Below are positions 8,373 through 19,570 of a stretch of 64,000 bases of DNA, piece after piece. Position 1 is the first letter of the stretch. Each line of letters opens with the position of its first letter. Position numbers and translations under genes: made by a program. The stretch is from Whitmania pigra (lineage: Eukaryota > Annelida > Clitellata > Hirudinida > Haemopidae). Location: the NCBI GenBank assembly GCA_021613335.1, contig JAJTWR010000141.1, forward strand, positions 16,341-80,340, read 5' to 3'. The notes beneath the pieces were generated by a model. It did not search any database. It was not told the origin of the DNA and was given only the letters and a program-made list of their open reading frames with translations.

Positions 8373-9135
8373 AAGTTATTAAATAATTAACAACAGGCTA
8401 TTAGTCGTTTTCGTATGATAAGAGAAAGAGATTTGAGAGGAGAAAAGAGAGTTAAGAGTTTGTTTAAAAAATGTTTATTACTCCCCCATCCCCTTCATGT
8501 AAGTTATTAAATAATTAACAACAGGCTATTAGTCGTTTTCGTATGATAAGAGAAAGAGATTTGAGAGAAGAAAAGAGAGTTAAGAGTTTGTTTAAAAAAT
8601 GTTTATTACTCCCCCATCCCCTTCATGTAAGTTATTGAATAATTAACAACAGGCTATTAGTCGTTTTCGTATGATAAGAGAAAGAGATTTGAGAGGAGAA
8701 AAGAGAGTTAAGAGTTTGTTTAAAAAATGTTTATTACTCCCCCATCCCCTTCATGTAAGCTATTGAATAATTAACAACAGGCTATTAGTCGTTTTCGTAT
8801 GATAAGAGAAAGAGATTTGAGAGAAGAAAAGAGAGTTAAGAGTTTGTTTAAAAAATGTTTATTACTCCCTCATCCCCTTCATGTAAGCTATTGAATAATT
8901 AACAACAGGCTATTAGTCGTTTTCGTATGATAAGAGAAAGAGATTTGAGAGAAGAAAAGAGAGTTAAGAGTTTGTTTAAAAATGTTTATTACTCCCTGAT
9001 CACATCAAATAAGCTGTTGAATTTAATAAGTAAGCTATTAGGCATTTTCATATGAGAGGAAAAAGTGATTTGAGAGAAGAAAAGAGTGTGAAGAGTTTAG
9101 TTAAAATATTTATTACGCATGCATTGCATATGTAA
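8373..9135 (+). repeat. tandem array of five 128-bp units plus a diverged sixth
   Basis: Units begin at 8373, 8501, 8629, 8757 and 8885 with spacing of exactly 128 bases. The sixth starts at 9011 after a 126-base fifth unit and is clearly diverged. Each unit starts aag(t/c)tatt(a/g)aataattaac, has a purine-rich core (agagaaagagatttgagag) and ends with a C-rich tract (ctcccccatcccc). The first four units differ at only a few positions. The array sits in the predicted untranslated leader of the giant adhesin. It has no spacers and is not CRISPR. Each unit contains a short ORF (see the next entry). Confidence 0.95.
8415..8510 (+). CDS. 31-codon ORF in each 128-bp unit (first copy given)
   Basis: An ATG in the unit core opens a 31-codon basic frame (MIRERDLRGEKRVKSLFKKC, then a Pro/His/Leu tail) ending TAA or TGA. 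Copies start at 8415, 8543, 8671 and 8799. The copy at 8927 loses one A in an A-run and reads on. The diverged sixth copy at 9052 also stays open and keeps DLREEK-VKSL-K before its own stop. Changes between units include silent ones (CCC/CCT, AGT/AGC, TAA/TGA) and one Gly/Glu change. No product family is recognised; translation is speculative. Confidence 0.25.
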   Translation: MIRERDLRGEKRVKSLFKKCLLLPHPLHVSY

Positions 9136-9156
9136 TTTGAGAATAATTCAAATTGT

Positions 9157-9185
9157 AAAACAGGCAGTTTTCTCTGTTTTTTATT
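9157..9185 (+). terminator. hairpin with T-rich tail just before the adhesin start (possible attenuator)
   Basis: AAAACAG (9157-9163) pairs with CTGTTTT (9174-9180) across a 10-base loop and is followed by a T-rich tail (ttatttt). It lies 14-40 bases before the ATG at 9199, inside the predicted leader, so it would act as an attenuator or stability element rather than an end-of-operon terminator. The stem is short and A/T-rich, hence low confidence. Confidence 0.3.
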
Positions 9186-9198
9186 TTATTAAATTATT

Positions 9199-12100
9199 AT
9201 GAAAAAAGATTTACTTTCAATTGTTAAGTTTTTCAGTTTAGCTATTGTTTTTTTAGCGTTTTCGTTTTCTGTAAATGCTGAAAGAAGGGGTTTAAAAAAT
9301 TTAACCGATAGTAGTAAAGCCGGGTATCCCCGATTTGCGCCTGCGCCATTTAAAGCCGATGCCGCTTCTAAATACAGGGCAACTGATTTTGGAAACGCCT
9401 TAAATTTTGACGGGGTAAATGATTTTGTTACCATATCGGCAACAGGGTTTACATTTCCCAATAACGAGTGGACAGAAGAGATGTGGCTTTACTTGCCGGC
9501 TGTACCCTCTGCTCAATTTACGGGAGTGATAGGCAGCGAAGATATGACTGTTTGGTCGAAAAGAGGCCCTTTTCTTCAAATTACTAGTGTTAATGGTTTG
9601 CATGGGGGGTTTGGTTATGGAACCGGGCAAACTCAGCATTTTTATGACTTTCGCAATGTGCTGGTTATCGGCGCCTGGAATCACGTTGCCCAAACTTATG
9701 ACGGAAGCAGATTAAAAGTTTATGTTAATGGGAATATAGTGGGAGATGTTAGCGCTCCCTCAACAGTTTCTAATGCCAACCCGATTAAGTATTTAAGCGG
9801 GGAGCAACCCGGGGTTTCTATTCGTTTTAAGGGGAGCATGGATGAGGTTAGGTTTTGGAAGCGCGCCCGTACCGAGGCGGAAATCAAATCCAACTATAAC
9901 AAAATCGTTAACGCGTCAGACCCTGATTTGCTGCTTTACTATTCCTTTAATCAGGGAGTAGCTAACGGCGATAATACAAGCATCAGCTCCGTTACGGATA
10001 ATACAGGAAAATTTAACGGTTCTCTTAACAATTTTACCCTAAACGGAACAAGTTCAAATTTTGTAGGTTCTTTCTTTTTAGAGGCGCCAACAGCTAATGC
10101 GGCAACAAATATTACCGATGGTTCATTTACTGCAAACTGGGCCGCCCCTTCAGGGGTGACTGTAAATAATTACATTTTAGAAGTAGCAAGGGACGCTAAC
10201 TTTATATCGTTAGTATCCGGTTATGAAAACCTGTCGGTACCGGCAGGAACAACCTCGCAAGCGGTAACCGGCTTAAGTCCTAATTCTACTTATTATTACA
10301 GGGTTAAGGCCGTATCAGGAGCGGCTAGCAGTCTTAGCAGTAATGTCATACAGGTAAAAACGCTGGCTTTAACCGGGTCTGGAAACGCTTTAAATTTTGA
10401 CGGGTCGGATGATTATGTTACTTTTTCTAAAGACGGGATTTCTTTCCCTAATAACCGGTGGACCGAAGAGATGTGGGTATATGTGCCTTCTTCTATCGGG
10501 GGAGGCTTTAAAAATCTTCTGGTAACCAATCTAATATCTGCTAGTACTGCGCCATTAAGGGGCCCTGTTATGTATGTTTTTAATAAAACGCAATTGAGTG
10601 GCGGTTATGGCGATGGCACAAATTGGAAATATTATATAACAAGCAAAGGAGCGTTTCAACTGGATGCATGGACTCATATTGCCCAAACTTATGACGGCAC
10701 AAACCTTAAAGTATACGTTAACGGCGTTTTTCGCGAATCTTTTAACATGCCCGGAATATCAAATGTTAATAAAGTTAATTATATCGGAAATGCGGAAAAC
10801 GCTCCTTCCTCTGAAGCTTTCTTAGGCAATATAGACGAGGTTAGAATTTGGAGCCGCGCCCTTACCGAGGCGGAAATCAAATCTAACTATGATAAAACCG
10901 TTGACTCGTCAGACCCTGATTTGCTGCTTTACTATTCTTTTAATCAGGGAGTAGCCAACGGCAATAATACAAGCATCAGCTCCGTTACGGATAATACAGG
11001 AAAATTTAACGGTTCTTTTAACAATTTTACCCTAAACGGAACAAGTTCAAATTTTGTAAATTCTTTTTTAGAGGCGCCAACAGCTAATGCGGCAACAAAT
11101 ATTACCGATTGTTCATTTACTGCAAACTGGGCCGCCCCTTCATGGATGACTGTAAATAATTACATTTTATCAGTAGCAAAGGACGCTAGCTTTGCATCGT
11201 TAGTGCCCGGTTATGAAAACCTGTCGTTACCGGCAGGGACAATCTCGCAAGCGATAACCGGCTTAAGTCCTGATTTTACTTATTATTACAGAGTTAGAGC
11301 CTTATCAGGATCGGCTAGCAGTTTTAACAGTAATGTTATACAAGTAAAAACGCTGGCTTTAACCGGGTTTGGAAACGCTTTAAATTTTGACGGGACGGAT
11401 GATTATGTTGCCTTTTCTAAAGGCGGGATTTCTTTCCCTAATAACGGGTGGACCGAAGAGATGTGGGTATATGTGCCTTCTTCTATCGGGGGAGGCTTTA
11501 AAAATCTTCTGGTAACCAATCTAATATCTGCTAGTACTGCGCAATTAAGAGCTCCTGTTATGTATGTTTATAATAAAACGCAATTGAGTGGCGGTTATGG
11601 CGATGGCACAAATTGGAAATATTATATAACAAGCAAAGAAGCGTTTCAACTGGATGCATGGACTCATATTGCCCAAACTTTTGACGGCACAAGCCTGAAA
11701 GTATACGTTAACGGCGTTTTTCGCGAATCTTTTAACATGCCCGGAATATCAAATGTTAATAAAGTTAATTATATCGGAAATGCGGAAAACGCTCCTTCCT
11801 CTGAAGCTTTCTTAGGCAATATAGACGAGGTTAGAATTTGGAGCCGCGCTCTTACCGAGGCGGAAATCAAAAAAAACTATAATATTTCTATCGATCAGAG
11901 CGCTGTGGGGGGGGTACAGGATTTACTGGCTTATTATGATTTTAATCAGGGGATAGCCGAAGGCAATAATACCCTTATCGATACCCTTATTGATAGCAAA
12001 AACGCTTACAACGCCGCCCTTAATAATTTTACTAAAGACGGCGCAAGGTCTAATTTTGTGGGCGATTTAAAGTTGGTTCCTCCTGTGGCCAGCGCGGCCG

Positions 12101-13959
12101 ATAACGTAGTCGCCGATTCATTTAAAGCTAAATGGGCGGCGGGAGCAACCTCAGTTCCGGTTGCCGTTAAATATTTTTTAGACGTATCAACCGATGCAAC
12201 CTTTGCCGATGCCGGTAAATTTGTATCGGGCTATCGCAATAAAGATGTAGGCAATGTTACCGATTTTGATGTAAAAGGGCTTAATTCGGGTACTACTTAT
12301 TATTACAGGCTTAGGGCCGGGTATGCCGCTCCTTGGTATCACCCTAGCGTTAATTCAAACACAATAACGGTAAGTACTATGCAAGCCAACAATATTGCGC
12401 TTGCTGCAACAGACGTAAAAACTTATGGAGATGCTCCTTATCAGCTGGCGGTATCAAGTTCGGGTACGGGGGCATATACTTATACCATTACTGCCGGCGA
12501 TGCGGTTTCGATAAGTAATACCGGGCAGGTAACCATTTTAAAAGCGGGTACCGCTACCATTGCCGTTACCCAAGCTGCAGACGCTGTTTATGGTTCGGCC
12601 GGCCCCGCTACTCAAACCATTACGGTTCAGCTTAAAAGGTTAACGGTTACTGTTACGGCAGCAGACAAAGAGTATAATGGCTCCGATGCAGCTAACGTAA
12701 CCCTTTTGGTAACCGGAACAGTATATGGAGATATAATAACCGCTACTGCCGGAGGAGCAACTTTTGATAATAAAAACGCCGGAACCGGTAAACCCGTAAC
12801 CGTAACCGGAATTACCCTTTCAGGAGCAAAAGCAAGCAATTATGCGCTTGTCAATACGCCTGCCACAACAGCTACCATTACCGCCAAGCCGGTAAAAATT
12901 ATTTTAAAGGCCAACAATAAAAAATATGACGGCAATGCCGCCGCTACCGGCTCGTTAACTGTTGACGGCGTAATAACAGGCGATAATGTTACGGCTACGG
13001 CGGTAAGCATTGCTTTTGCCGATAAGAATGCCGGCACGGGTAAAACGGTAACGGCTACCGGCATTAACCTAAGCAGTAATAATTATACGGCAATTACCCC
13101 GGTTACTTCTACGGGCAATATTACCGCCAAGGTTGTAACAGTTACCTTTAAGGCCAACAATAAAGTTTTTGACAATAACACCACGGCAACGGGAGTATTA
13201 ACGGTAACGGATTTAGAAGCAGGGGACGTAGCCACGGCTACGGCCTCCGCTATGAACTTTGCAGACCCCGCCGTTGGCACGGTCAAAACGGTAACGGCTA
13301 CCGGCATCAGCATTAATAACGCCAACTACGCGCCTTTAAATACTACGGCTACCTCTACGGCCAATATCAGCGGTAAATCGGTAACGGTAACCATTAATCA
13401 GGTATCGAGCAAAGTTTATAACGGCAATACGAGCGCGAGCGCTACTTTTAATATAAGCGGTTTAGCGACCGGAGAAACCCTTACGGTAATTTCTGCGGAT
13501 GTTACTTTTGCCGATAAGAATGCCGGCACGGGCAAACCGGTAACGGCTACTAATTTTAAGTTTAGCGACGTTAATTATTCGGCGGCTAATTCATCCGCAA
13601 CCTCTACGGGGAATATTACCGCCAAGGTTGTAACAGTTACCTTTAAGGCTAACAATAAAGTTTTTGATAATAATACCGCGGCAACGGGAGTATTAACGGT
13701 AACGGATTTAGAAGCAGGTGATGCGGCCACGGCTACGGCCACGGCCATGAACTTTGCAGACCCCGCCATAGGCACGGGCAAAACGGTAACGGCTACCGGC
13801 ATCAGCATTAATAACGCCAACTACGCGCCTTTAAATACTACGGCTACCTCTACGGCCAATATCAGCGGTAAATCGGTAACGGTAACCATTAATCAGGTAT
13901 CGAGCAAAGTTTATAACGGCAATACGAGCGCGAGCGCTACTTTTAATAAAGCGGTTTAG
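9199..13959 (+). pseudogene. giant T9SS adhesin, N-terminal piece (LamG/FN3/YDG), ended by a frameshift
   Basis: The 1586-codon ORF begins with a signal peptide (MKKDLLSIVKFFSLAIVFLAFSFSVNA). Three 330-residue modules follow, each a LamG/concanavalin-like domain (ALNFDG.DDYVTF, WTEEMWVY, WTHIAQTYDGT.LKVYVNG, IDEVRIWSRALTEAEIKSNY) plus a fibronectin type III domain (SFTANWAAPSG...YYYRV). Then come a Big-like domain (KTYGDAPYQLAVSSSGTG) and YDG-type repeats (KEYNGSDAANV, NKNAGTGKPVTVTG). The frame is lost near 13947, where aatataagcgg of sister copies reads aataaagcgg, giving a stop at 13957-13959. The rest continues in two more frames to 18229. As it stands this piece lacks a C-terminal sorting domain and should not be exported by T9SS. 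Confidence 0.85.
9391..12380 (+). repeat. three tandem 990-bp LamG+FN3 modules
   Basis: The string ggaaacgc(c/t)ttaaattttgacggg recurs at 9391, 10381 and 11371, a period of exactly 990 bases (330 codons). Modules 2 and 3 are close to identical over long stretches (for example 10461-10860 against 11451-11850); module 1 is more diverged. LamG domains commonly bind glycans or extracellular-matrix-like ligands. High identity between modules 2 and 3 indicates recent duplication or gene conversion. Confidence 0.9.
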
Positions 13960-16098
13960 CGGCCGGAGAAACCCTTACGGTAATTTCTGCGGATGTTACT
14001 TTTGCCGATAAGAATGCCGGCACGGGCAAACCGGTAACGGCTACTAATTTTAAGTTTAGCGACGTTAATTATTCGGCGGCTAATTCATCCGCAACTTCTA
14101 CGGGGAATATTACCGCCAAGGTTGTAACAGTTACCTTTAAGGCTAACAATAAAGTTTTTGATAATAACACCGCGGCAACGGGAGTATTAACGGTAACGGA
14201 TTTAGAAGCAGGTGATGCGGCCACGGCTACGGCCACGGCCATGAACTTTGCAGACCCCGCCATAGGCACGGGCAAAACGGTAACGGCTACCGGCATCAGC
14301 ATTAATAACGCCAACTACGCGCCTTTAAATACTACGGCTACCTCTACGGCCAATATCAGCGGTAAATCGGTAACGGTAACCATTAATCAGGTATCGAGCA
14401 AAGTTTATAACGGCAATACGAGCGCGAGCGCTACTTTTAATATAAGCGGCTTAGCGGCCGGAGAAACCCTTACGGTAATTTCTGCGGATGTTACTTTTGC
14501 CGATAAGAATGCCGGCACGGGCAAACCGGTAACGGCTACTAATTTTAAGTTTAGCGACGTTAATTATTCGGCGGCTAATTCATCCGCAACCTCTACGGGG
14601 AATATTACCGCCAAGGTTGTAACAGTTACCTTTAAGGCCAACAATAAAGTTTTTGATAATAACACCGCGGCAACGGGAGTATTAACGGTAACGGATTTAG
14701 AAGCAGGTGATGCGGCCACGGCTACGGCCTCGGCCATGAACTTTGCAGACCCCGCCATAGGCACGGGCAAAACGGTAACGGCTACCGGCATCAGCATTAA
14801 TAACGCCAACTACGCGCCTTTAAATACTACGGCTACCTCTACGGCCAATATCAGCGGTAAATCGGTAACGGTAACCATTAATCAGGTATCGAGCAAAGTT
14901 TATAACGGCAATACGAGCGCGAGCGCTACTTTTAATATAAGCGGTTTAGCGGCCGGAGAAACCCTTACGGTAATTTCTGCGGATGTTACTTTTGCCGATA
15001 AGAATGCCGGCACGGGCAAACCGGTAACGGCTACTAATTTTAAGTTTAGCGACGTTAATTATTCGGCGGCTAATTCATCCGCAACCTCTACGGGGAATAT
15101 TACCGCCAAGGTTGTAACAGTTACCTTTAAGGCTAACAATAAAGTTTTTGATAATAAACCGCGGCAACGGGAGTATTAACGGTAACGGATTTAGAAGCAG
15201 GAGATGCGGCCACGGCTACGGCCACGGCCATGAACTTTGCAGACCCCGCCATAGGCACGGGCAAAACGGTAACGGCTACCGGCATCAGCATTAATAACGC
15301 CAACTACGCGCCTTTAAATACTACGGCTACCTCTACGGCCAATATCAGCGGTAAATCGGTAACGGTAACCATTAATCAGGTATCGAGCAAAGTTTATAAC
15401 GGCAATACGAGCGCGAGCGCTACTTTTAATATAAGCGGTTTAGCGGCCGGAGAAACCCTTACGGTAATTTCTGCGGATGTTACTTTTGCCGATAAGAATG
15501 CCGGCACGGGCAAACCGGTAACGGCTACTAATTTTAAGTTTAGCGACGTTAATTATTCGGCGGCTAATTCATCCGCAACCTCTACGGGGAATATTACCGC
15601 CAAGGTTGTAACAGTTACCTTTAAGGCTAACAATAAAGTTTTTGATAATAATACCGCGGCAACGGGAGTATTAACGGTAACGGATTTAGAAGCAGGAGAT
15701 GCGGCCACGGCTACGGCCACGGCCATGAACTTTGCAGACCCCGCCATAGGCACGGGCAAAACGGTAACGGCTACCGGCATCAGCATTAATAACGCCAACT
15801 ACGCGCCTTTAAATACCACTGCTACCTCTACGGCCAATATCAGCGGTAAATTGGTAACGGTAATCATTAATCAGGTATCGAGCAAAGTTTATGACGGCAA
15901 CACAACGGCCAGCGCTACTTTTAATATAAGCGGTTTAGCGGCCGGAGAAACCCTTACGGTAATTTCTGCGGATGTTACTTTTGTCGATAAGAATGTTGGC
16001 ACAGGCAAACCGGTAACGGCTACTAATTTTAAGTTTAGCGATGCTAATTATTCGGCAGCTAATTCTTCAGCAAATTATAAGGGCAATATTACCGCCAA
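13132..16098 (+). repeat. six tandem 495-bp YDG superrepeats
   Basis: Units starting gttgtaacagttacctttaagg occur at 13132, 13627, 14121, 14616, 15111 and 15605. Spacing is 495 bases except for two 494-base intervals, which contain the frameshifts. Each unit encodes two YDG-type domains (165 residues): one with FKANNKVFDN...MNFADPA and one with INQVSSKVYNGN...VTFADKNAGTGKPVTATNFKF. The central copies are nearly identical; outer copies are diverged. Such arrays form long stalks in surface proteins and recombine readily. Confidence 0.95.
13950..15179 (+). pseudogene. giant adhesin, middle piece (YDG array) in a second frame
   Basis: After the first 1-base deletion the repeat protein continues in frame (SGLAAGETLTVISADVTF...) for about 410 codons until a second 1-base deletion near 15156 (gataataacaccgcgg of sister copies reads gataataaaccgcgg), which gives a TAA at 15177-15179. 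It has no start codon of its own apart from internal ATGs such as 14241, no signal peptide and no sorting domain, so it is a fragment of the gene starting at 9199. It consists only of YDG superrepeats. Confidence 0.85.
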
Positions 16099-18229
16099 GC
16101 CGGTAAAAATTATTTTAACGGTAAATGATAAGGAATATGATGGTTCTCTAATAGCCGGCGGCATGATTATCGTTTCTGCATCAGATTTAGTAAGCGGAGA
16201 AACCATTACGGCCACGGCCAGCAGCATTACTTTTGCCGATAAGAATGTTGGTACGGACAAACCGGTAACGGCTACCGGCATCAACCTAAGCAATAATAAT
16301 TATATGGCAATTACCCCGGTTACCTCTACCGCCAACATTACCGCCAAAGCTGTAACAGTTACCTTTAAGGCGAACGATAAAGTTTTTGATAATAACACCA
16401 CGGCAACGGGAGTATTAACGGTAACGGGTTTAGAAGCAGGGGATGTAGCCGCGGCTACAGCAGCCGCCATGAATTTTGCAGACCCCGCCATTGGCACAGG
16501 CAAAACGGTAACGGCTACCGGCATCAGCATTAATAACGCCAACTACAGGCCGCTAAATACCACAGCCACCTCTACGGCCAATATCAGCGGTAAAGGAGTC
16601 ACAGTAACCGTTAATCAGGTAGCAAGCAAAGTTTATAACGGTAATACAACGGCCAGCGCTACTTTTAATATTACCGGTTTAGCAGCCGGAGAAACCCTCA
16701 CGGTAATTTCTGCGGATGTTACTTTTGCCGATAAGAACGTTGGCACGGGTAAACCGGTAACGGCTACTAATTTTAAATTTAGCGACGTTAATTATTCGGC
16801 AAGTAATTCTTCGGCAACCTCTACGGGAAACATTACCCCCAAAGATTTAATTATTACCGCAGACAATAAAACAAAATTGCCGGGAGAAGATAACCCTCCG
16901 TTAACGGCCAGTTATAGCGGATTTGTAAGCGGAGAAAACAATACCAATGCATTAACCGCTCAACCCTTATTAACAACCCCGGCTACCAAAGCCTCGCCTC
17001 CCGGCAACTATCCGATTGAAATAAGCGGCGCGGTTGCGGCAAACTCTAATTACAACATTATTTATAATAAAGGCGCTTTAACCATTTCAACCGTTGTGAT
17101 TACGGCAGTAACTCTTAAAGCTAATACTTTGTATGCCAACAGCCCGAAAGGCACATTAGCGGGCACATTAACAGCTTCTTCAACCGAACCGAATGCCATA
17201 TACGCTTATTCGTTGGTTCCCGGAGTAGTTGATAACGGTAAGTTTATCATCAATGGCGATAAGCTGTATACTAATGCCGTTTTTGATTATGCAACTCAGA
17301 ATACCTTTACGGTAAGGATACAAGTTAACACGCAATCGGGAGGTATGCTTACAAAAGATTTCATATTAGCTATTTTGTATGTAAACGGCTCTCCAACAAT
17401 AGATGCGATTCCTGATCAGTCAATCTGCGTTACAACAGAAAATAATACAATCAACCTTAGCGGTATTACGCCCGGGGCGGAAACTAGTCAAACCACAAGC
17501 TTGTCAATAACCGGCAATAATAAGGACATGTTTAATGATTTGAGCATAAAACAATTAAGCGATGGCAAAGGAATAATAAACTATTCGCTAAAGGCAGGGG
17601 TTAGCGGGTCGGCTGTAATAACGGTAACGGTGAAGGATGATGGAGGAACAGCCGATGGCGGAGTTGATAGTTATAGCGTCAGTTTTACGGTTAATGTAAA
17701 CCCGCTTCCCGTAATAAATATTAGCACAAGTACGGGTAAATTAAGGGTAATCAGGGGCCGTACCATTGAGTTAACGGCAACAGCTCCGGGGACAACCGTT
17801 TATTCATGGACGGATGCCAAAGGAATTATAAGCGACCGGAACACAGCCAGGCTGAGGGTTAAACCAACCGAACGTACCGTTTATACGGTAAAGGCTACTT
17901 CTGCCGCCGGATGCGTCGATGTTAAACAAATCGCCATAGAAGTAGGAAACGAATACAGCGATGTTATAGCCAACAATATTATAACGCCTAATGGCGACGG
18001 GGTTAACGATGTATGGGTTATTGAGAATATCGAACAGTATCCGAACGCTACCGTAAAAGTGTTTGACATAGCCAGAAGATTGGTATTTAGCCAAACAAAT
18101 TACGACAACAAATGGAACGGATATTTTAAAGACAAGCCATTACATGAAGGCACTTACTATTATGTGATAGATTTTGGGACAGGTTTATATAAAGCAAAAG
18201 GGTATGTCGCCATTATCAACGAACAATAA
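15158..18229 (+). pseudogene. giant adhesin, C-terminal piece with MBG and CHU_C (T9SS type B) sorting domain
   Basis: The third frame is open from 15158 to the stop at 18229. It carries the last YDG repeats, an MBG-like domain (PKDLIITADNKTKLPGEDNP), cadherin/PKD-like beta domains, and at the end the CHU_C or gliding-motility-associated C-terminal domain (NIITPNGDGVNDVWVIENI...VFDIARRLVF...WNGYFKDKPLHEGTYYYVID). That domain directs export through the type IX secretion system and cell-surface display, as in SprB-like adhesins. With frames restored the whole gene would be about 3010 codons. It is followed after 14 bases by a PorP/SprF gene, the usual partner. Confidence 0.88.
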
Positions 18230-18243
18230 AAAACTAATATCAA

Positions 18244-19131
18244 ATGAAAAAGTTTTATATATTATTTGTATTACTTGGTTTGGGTATTACAACAGGCATA
18301 AAAGCGCAAATAGATCCATTAGCGACACAATATTTTAACAATCGTTATTTGGGCAACCCGGCCATGGCGGGTATTAATCAAGGTTATACCGTTAATGGGG
18401 TATACCGACAGTTATTTGAGGGCTTCCCAGTCGGTCCGGTGTCTCAAAGCTTGAGTGCGGATTATGGTTTTGAGAAGACAGGGGCAGGGTTAAATATCTT
18501 TAACGAGAGAGCCGGTTTGTTAAGGCAAACGCGCGTTGTTGGTTCTTTTTCTTACCATTTGCCTTTGTCGGGAGACGATAAACGGTTAAGTTTTGGGATT
18601 TCATTAGGGCTGCAGAATCAACGGCTGTCGCAGGGCGATATAATTGGCGCAAGCGGCGATGTTTTGGTGGTTAATTATAATAACAAGGCTGCTTATTTTG
18701 ACGGAGACTTTGGAACGGCTTATAGCGGTAAAGGCTTGGTTTTACAGGTTTCGATGCCAAACATGCGCAATTTGTTTAAGCGGGATTATGCCCTTCAGTC
18801 ACATGTTCCGATGTTTTATGCGGCGGCCAGTTATAAGATTAATTTAGAGAAATCGGGTTTTTCTTTTGAGCCTTTGGCAGCCTATCGAAGTTTTACCCAA
18901 ATTAAAGGGATTATAGATGTTGGGGCCCAGTTTTATTTGGCAAACGATCAGGTTTTTTTAATGGGCCTGTACCATAATAACGATGATAACAGCAGCGCAA
19001 CAATTGGTTTTGGGATGAATTTTAAGAAACATTATTTGGTAAGCGGAATGTACACAACCGGTACCTCAAATTTATCAGGTTATTCAAAAGGGAATTTTGA
19101 GTTAAGTTTGAGGTTTGCAGCTTGGAAATAA
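18244..19131 (+). CDS. PorP/SprF family T9SS membrane protein
   Basis: The 295-residue protein has a signal peptide ending KAQ, then the family hallmark IDPLATQYFNNRYLGNPAMAGINQGY. Beta-barrel strands follow (LSFGISLGLQNQRLSQGDIIG, FYLANDQVFLMGLYHNNDDN, ATIGFGMNFKKHYLVSGMY) with a terminal aromatic residue. PorP/SprF proteins are outer-membrane partners that attach or deliver CHU_C-type (type B) T9SS substrates. Being 14 bases downstream of the adhesin, it is almost certainly co-transcribed and dedicated to it. The gene is intact although its partner is frameshifted. Confidence 0.92.
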   Translation: MKKFYILFVLLGLGITTGIKAQIDPLATQYFNNRYLGNPAMAGINQGYTVNGVYRQLFEGFPVGPVSQSLSADYGFEKTGAGLNIFNERAGLLRQTRVVGSFSYHLPLSGDDKRLSFGISLGLQNQRLSQGDIIGASGDVLVVNYNNKAAYFDGDFGTAYSGKGLVLQVSMPNMRNLFKRDYALQSHVPMFYAAASYKINLEKSGFSFEPLAAYRSFTQIKGIIDVGAQFYLANDQVFLMGLYHNNDDNSSATIGFGMNFKKHYLVSGMYTTGTSNLSGYSKGNFELSLRFAAWK

Positions 19132-19228
19132 CAAAGGTTATACGGTTAACATAAATGTTATAAATGGAATTATTGTTGCCTAATTTTAATTTAGAGATGC
19201 CGTATCAATCAAAAAACGATATTTTACA

Positions 19229-19386
19229 TCACCTATCACCTTTTTCTAAACGCTCGAAAGCGATGTTTACATCTTGAATGTTAATGATTTCGCTTTCGGC
19301 GGCGATGTTGTAAAGCAGAAATCTAACATTTCCCGTGTTTCGGCCATGCCTCCGATATTAGAACGGGCAAAGCTTCCGCGTCTGTC
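19229..19386 (-). pseudogene. C-terminal scrap of a zinc-type NAD(P)-dependent alcohol dehydrogenase
   Basis: Two minus-strand frames encode RSNIGGMAETREMLDFC and, after a frameshift, NIAAESEIINIQDVNIAFER followed by LEKGDR and a TGA. This is the C-terminal signature of the AdhA/YahK alcohol dehydrogenase family (NIG...ETQEMLDFC...NI.AEIE.I....IN.A..RL.KGD). The remainder of the gene is absent. It is fused directly to the start of a glycosyltransferase-like gene, indicating a deletion junction. Confidence 0.65.
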
Positions 19387-19389
19387 AAT

Positions 19390-19466
19390 GACGCTGAAAA
19401 AATCATCGATCGTTCGCTACCGCCAAAGGAATAATTATCGCTAAATATCAGCAACCTTTTTTTCAT
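19390..19466 (-). pseudogene. N-terminal scrap of a family-4-type glycosyltransferase
   Basis: Starting at an ATG (19466, minus strand), about 25 codons read MKKRLLIFSDNYSFGGSERS. The pattern of hydrophobic strand plus (F)GG(S/A)E is typical of the first strand and loop of GT4 glycosyltransferases. Immediately after it the reading enters the dehydrogenase scrap. This suggests a deletion removed the rest of a glycosyltransferase that once belonged to the adjacent polysaccharide cluster. Confidence 0.5.
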
Positions 19467-19570
19467 TTAATAGCAGTTAAATAAAAGGTCAAAGAATCTA
19501 AAGGCCATAAATGCGATAACCGGTTTTCATAAAAGACAGGATGTTTTTCTGCATATTTTATGAATTTTAT

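Noticed and set aside
8373..9135. Regular repeats resembling a CRISPR array
   Set aside because: The 128-bp units are contiguous and nearly identical with no unique spacers, and no cas gene is present.
12627..16542. Series of 70-81 codon antisense ORFs of similar sequence (VTVLPVP type)
   Set aside because: They are shadows on the minus strand of the repetitive YDG-coding region; their regular spacing only reflects the 495-bp repeat.
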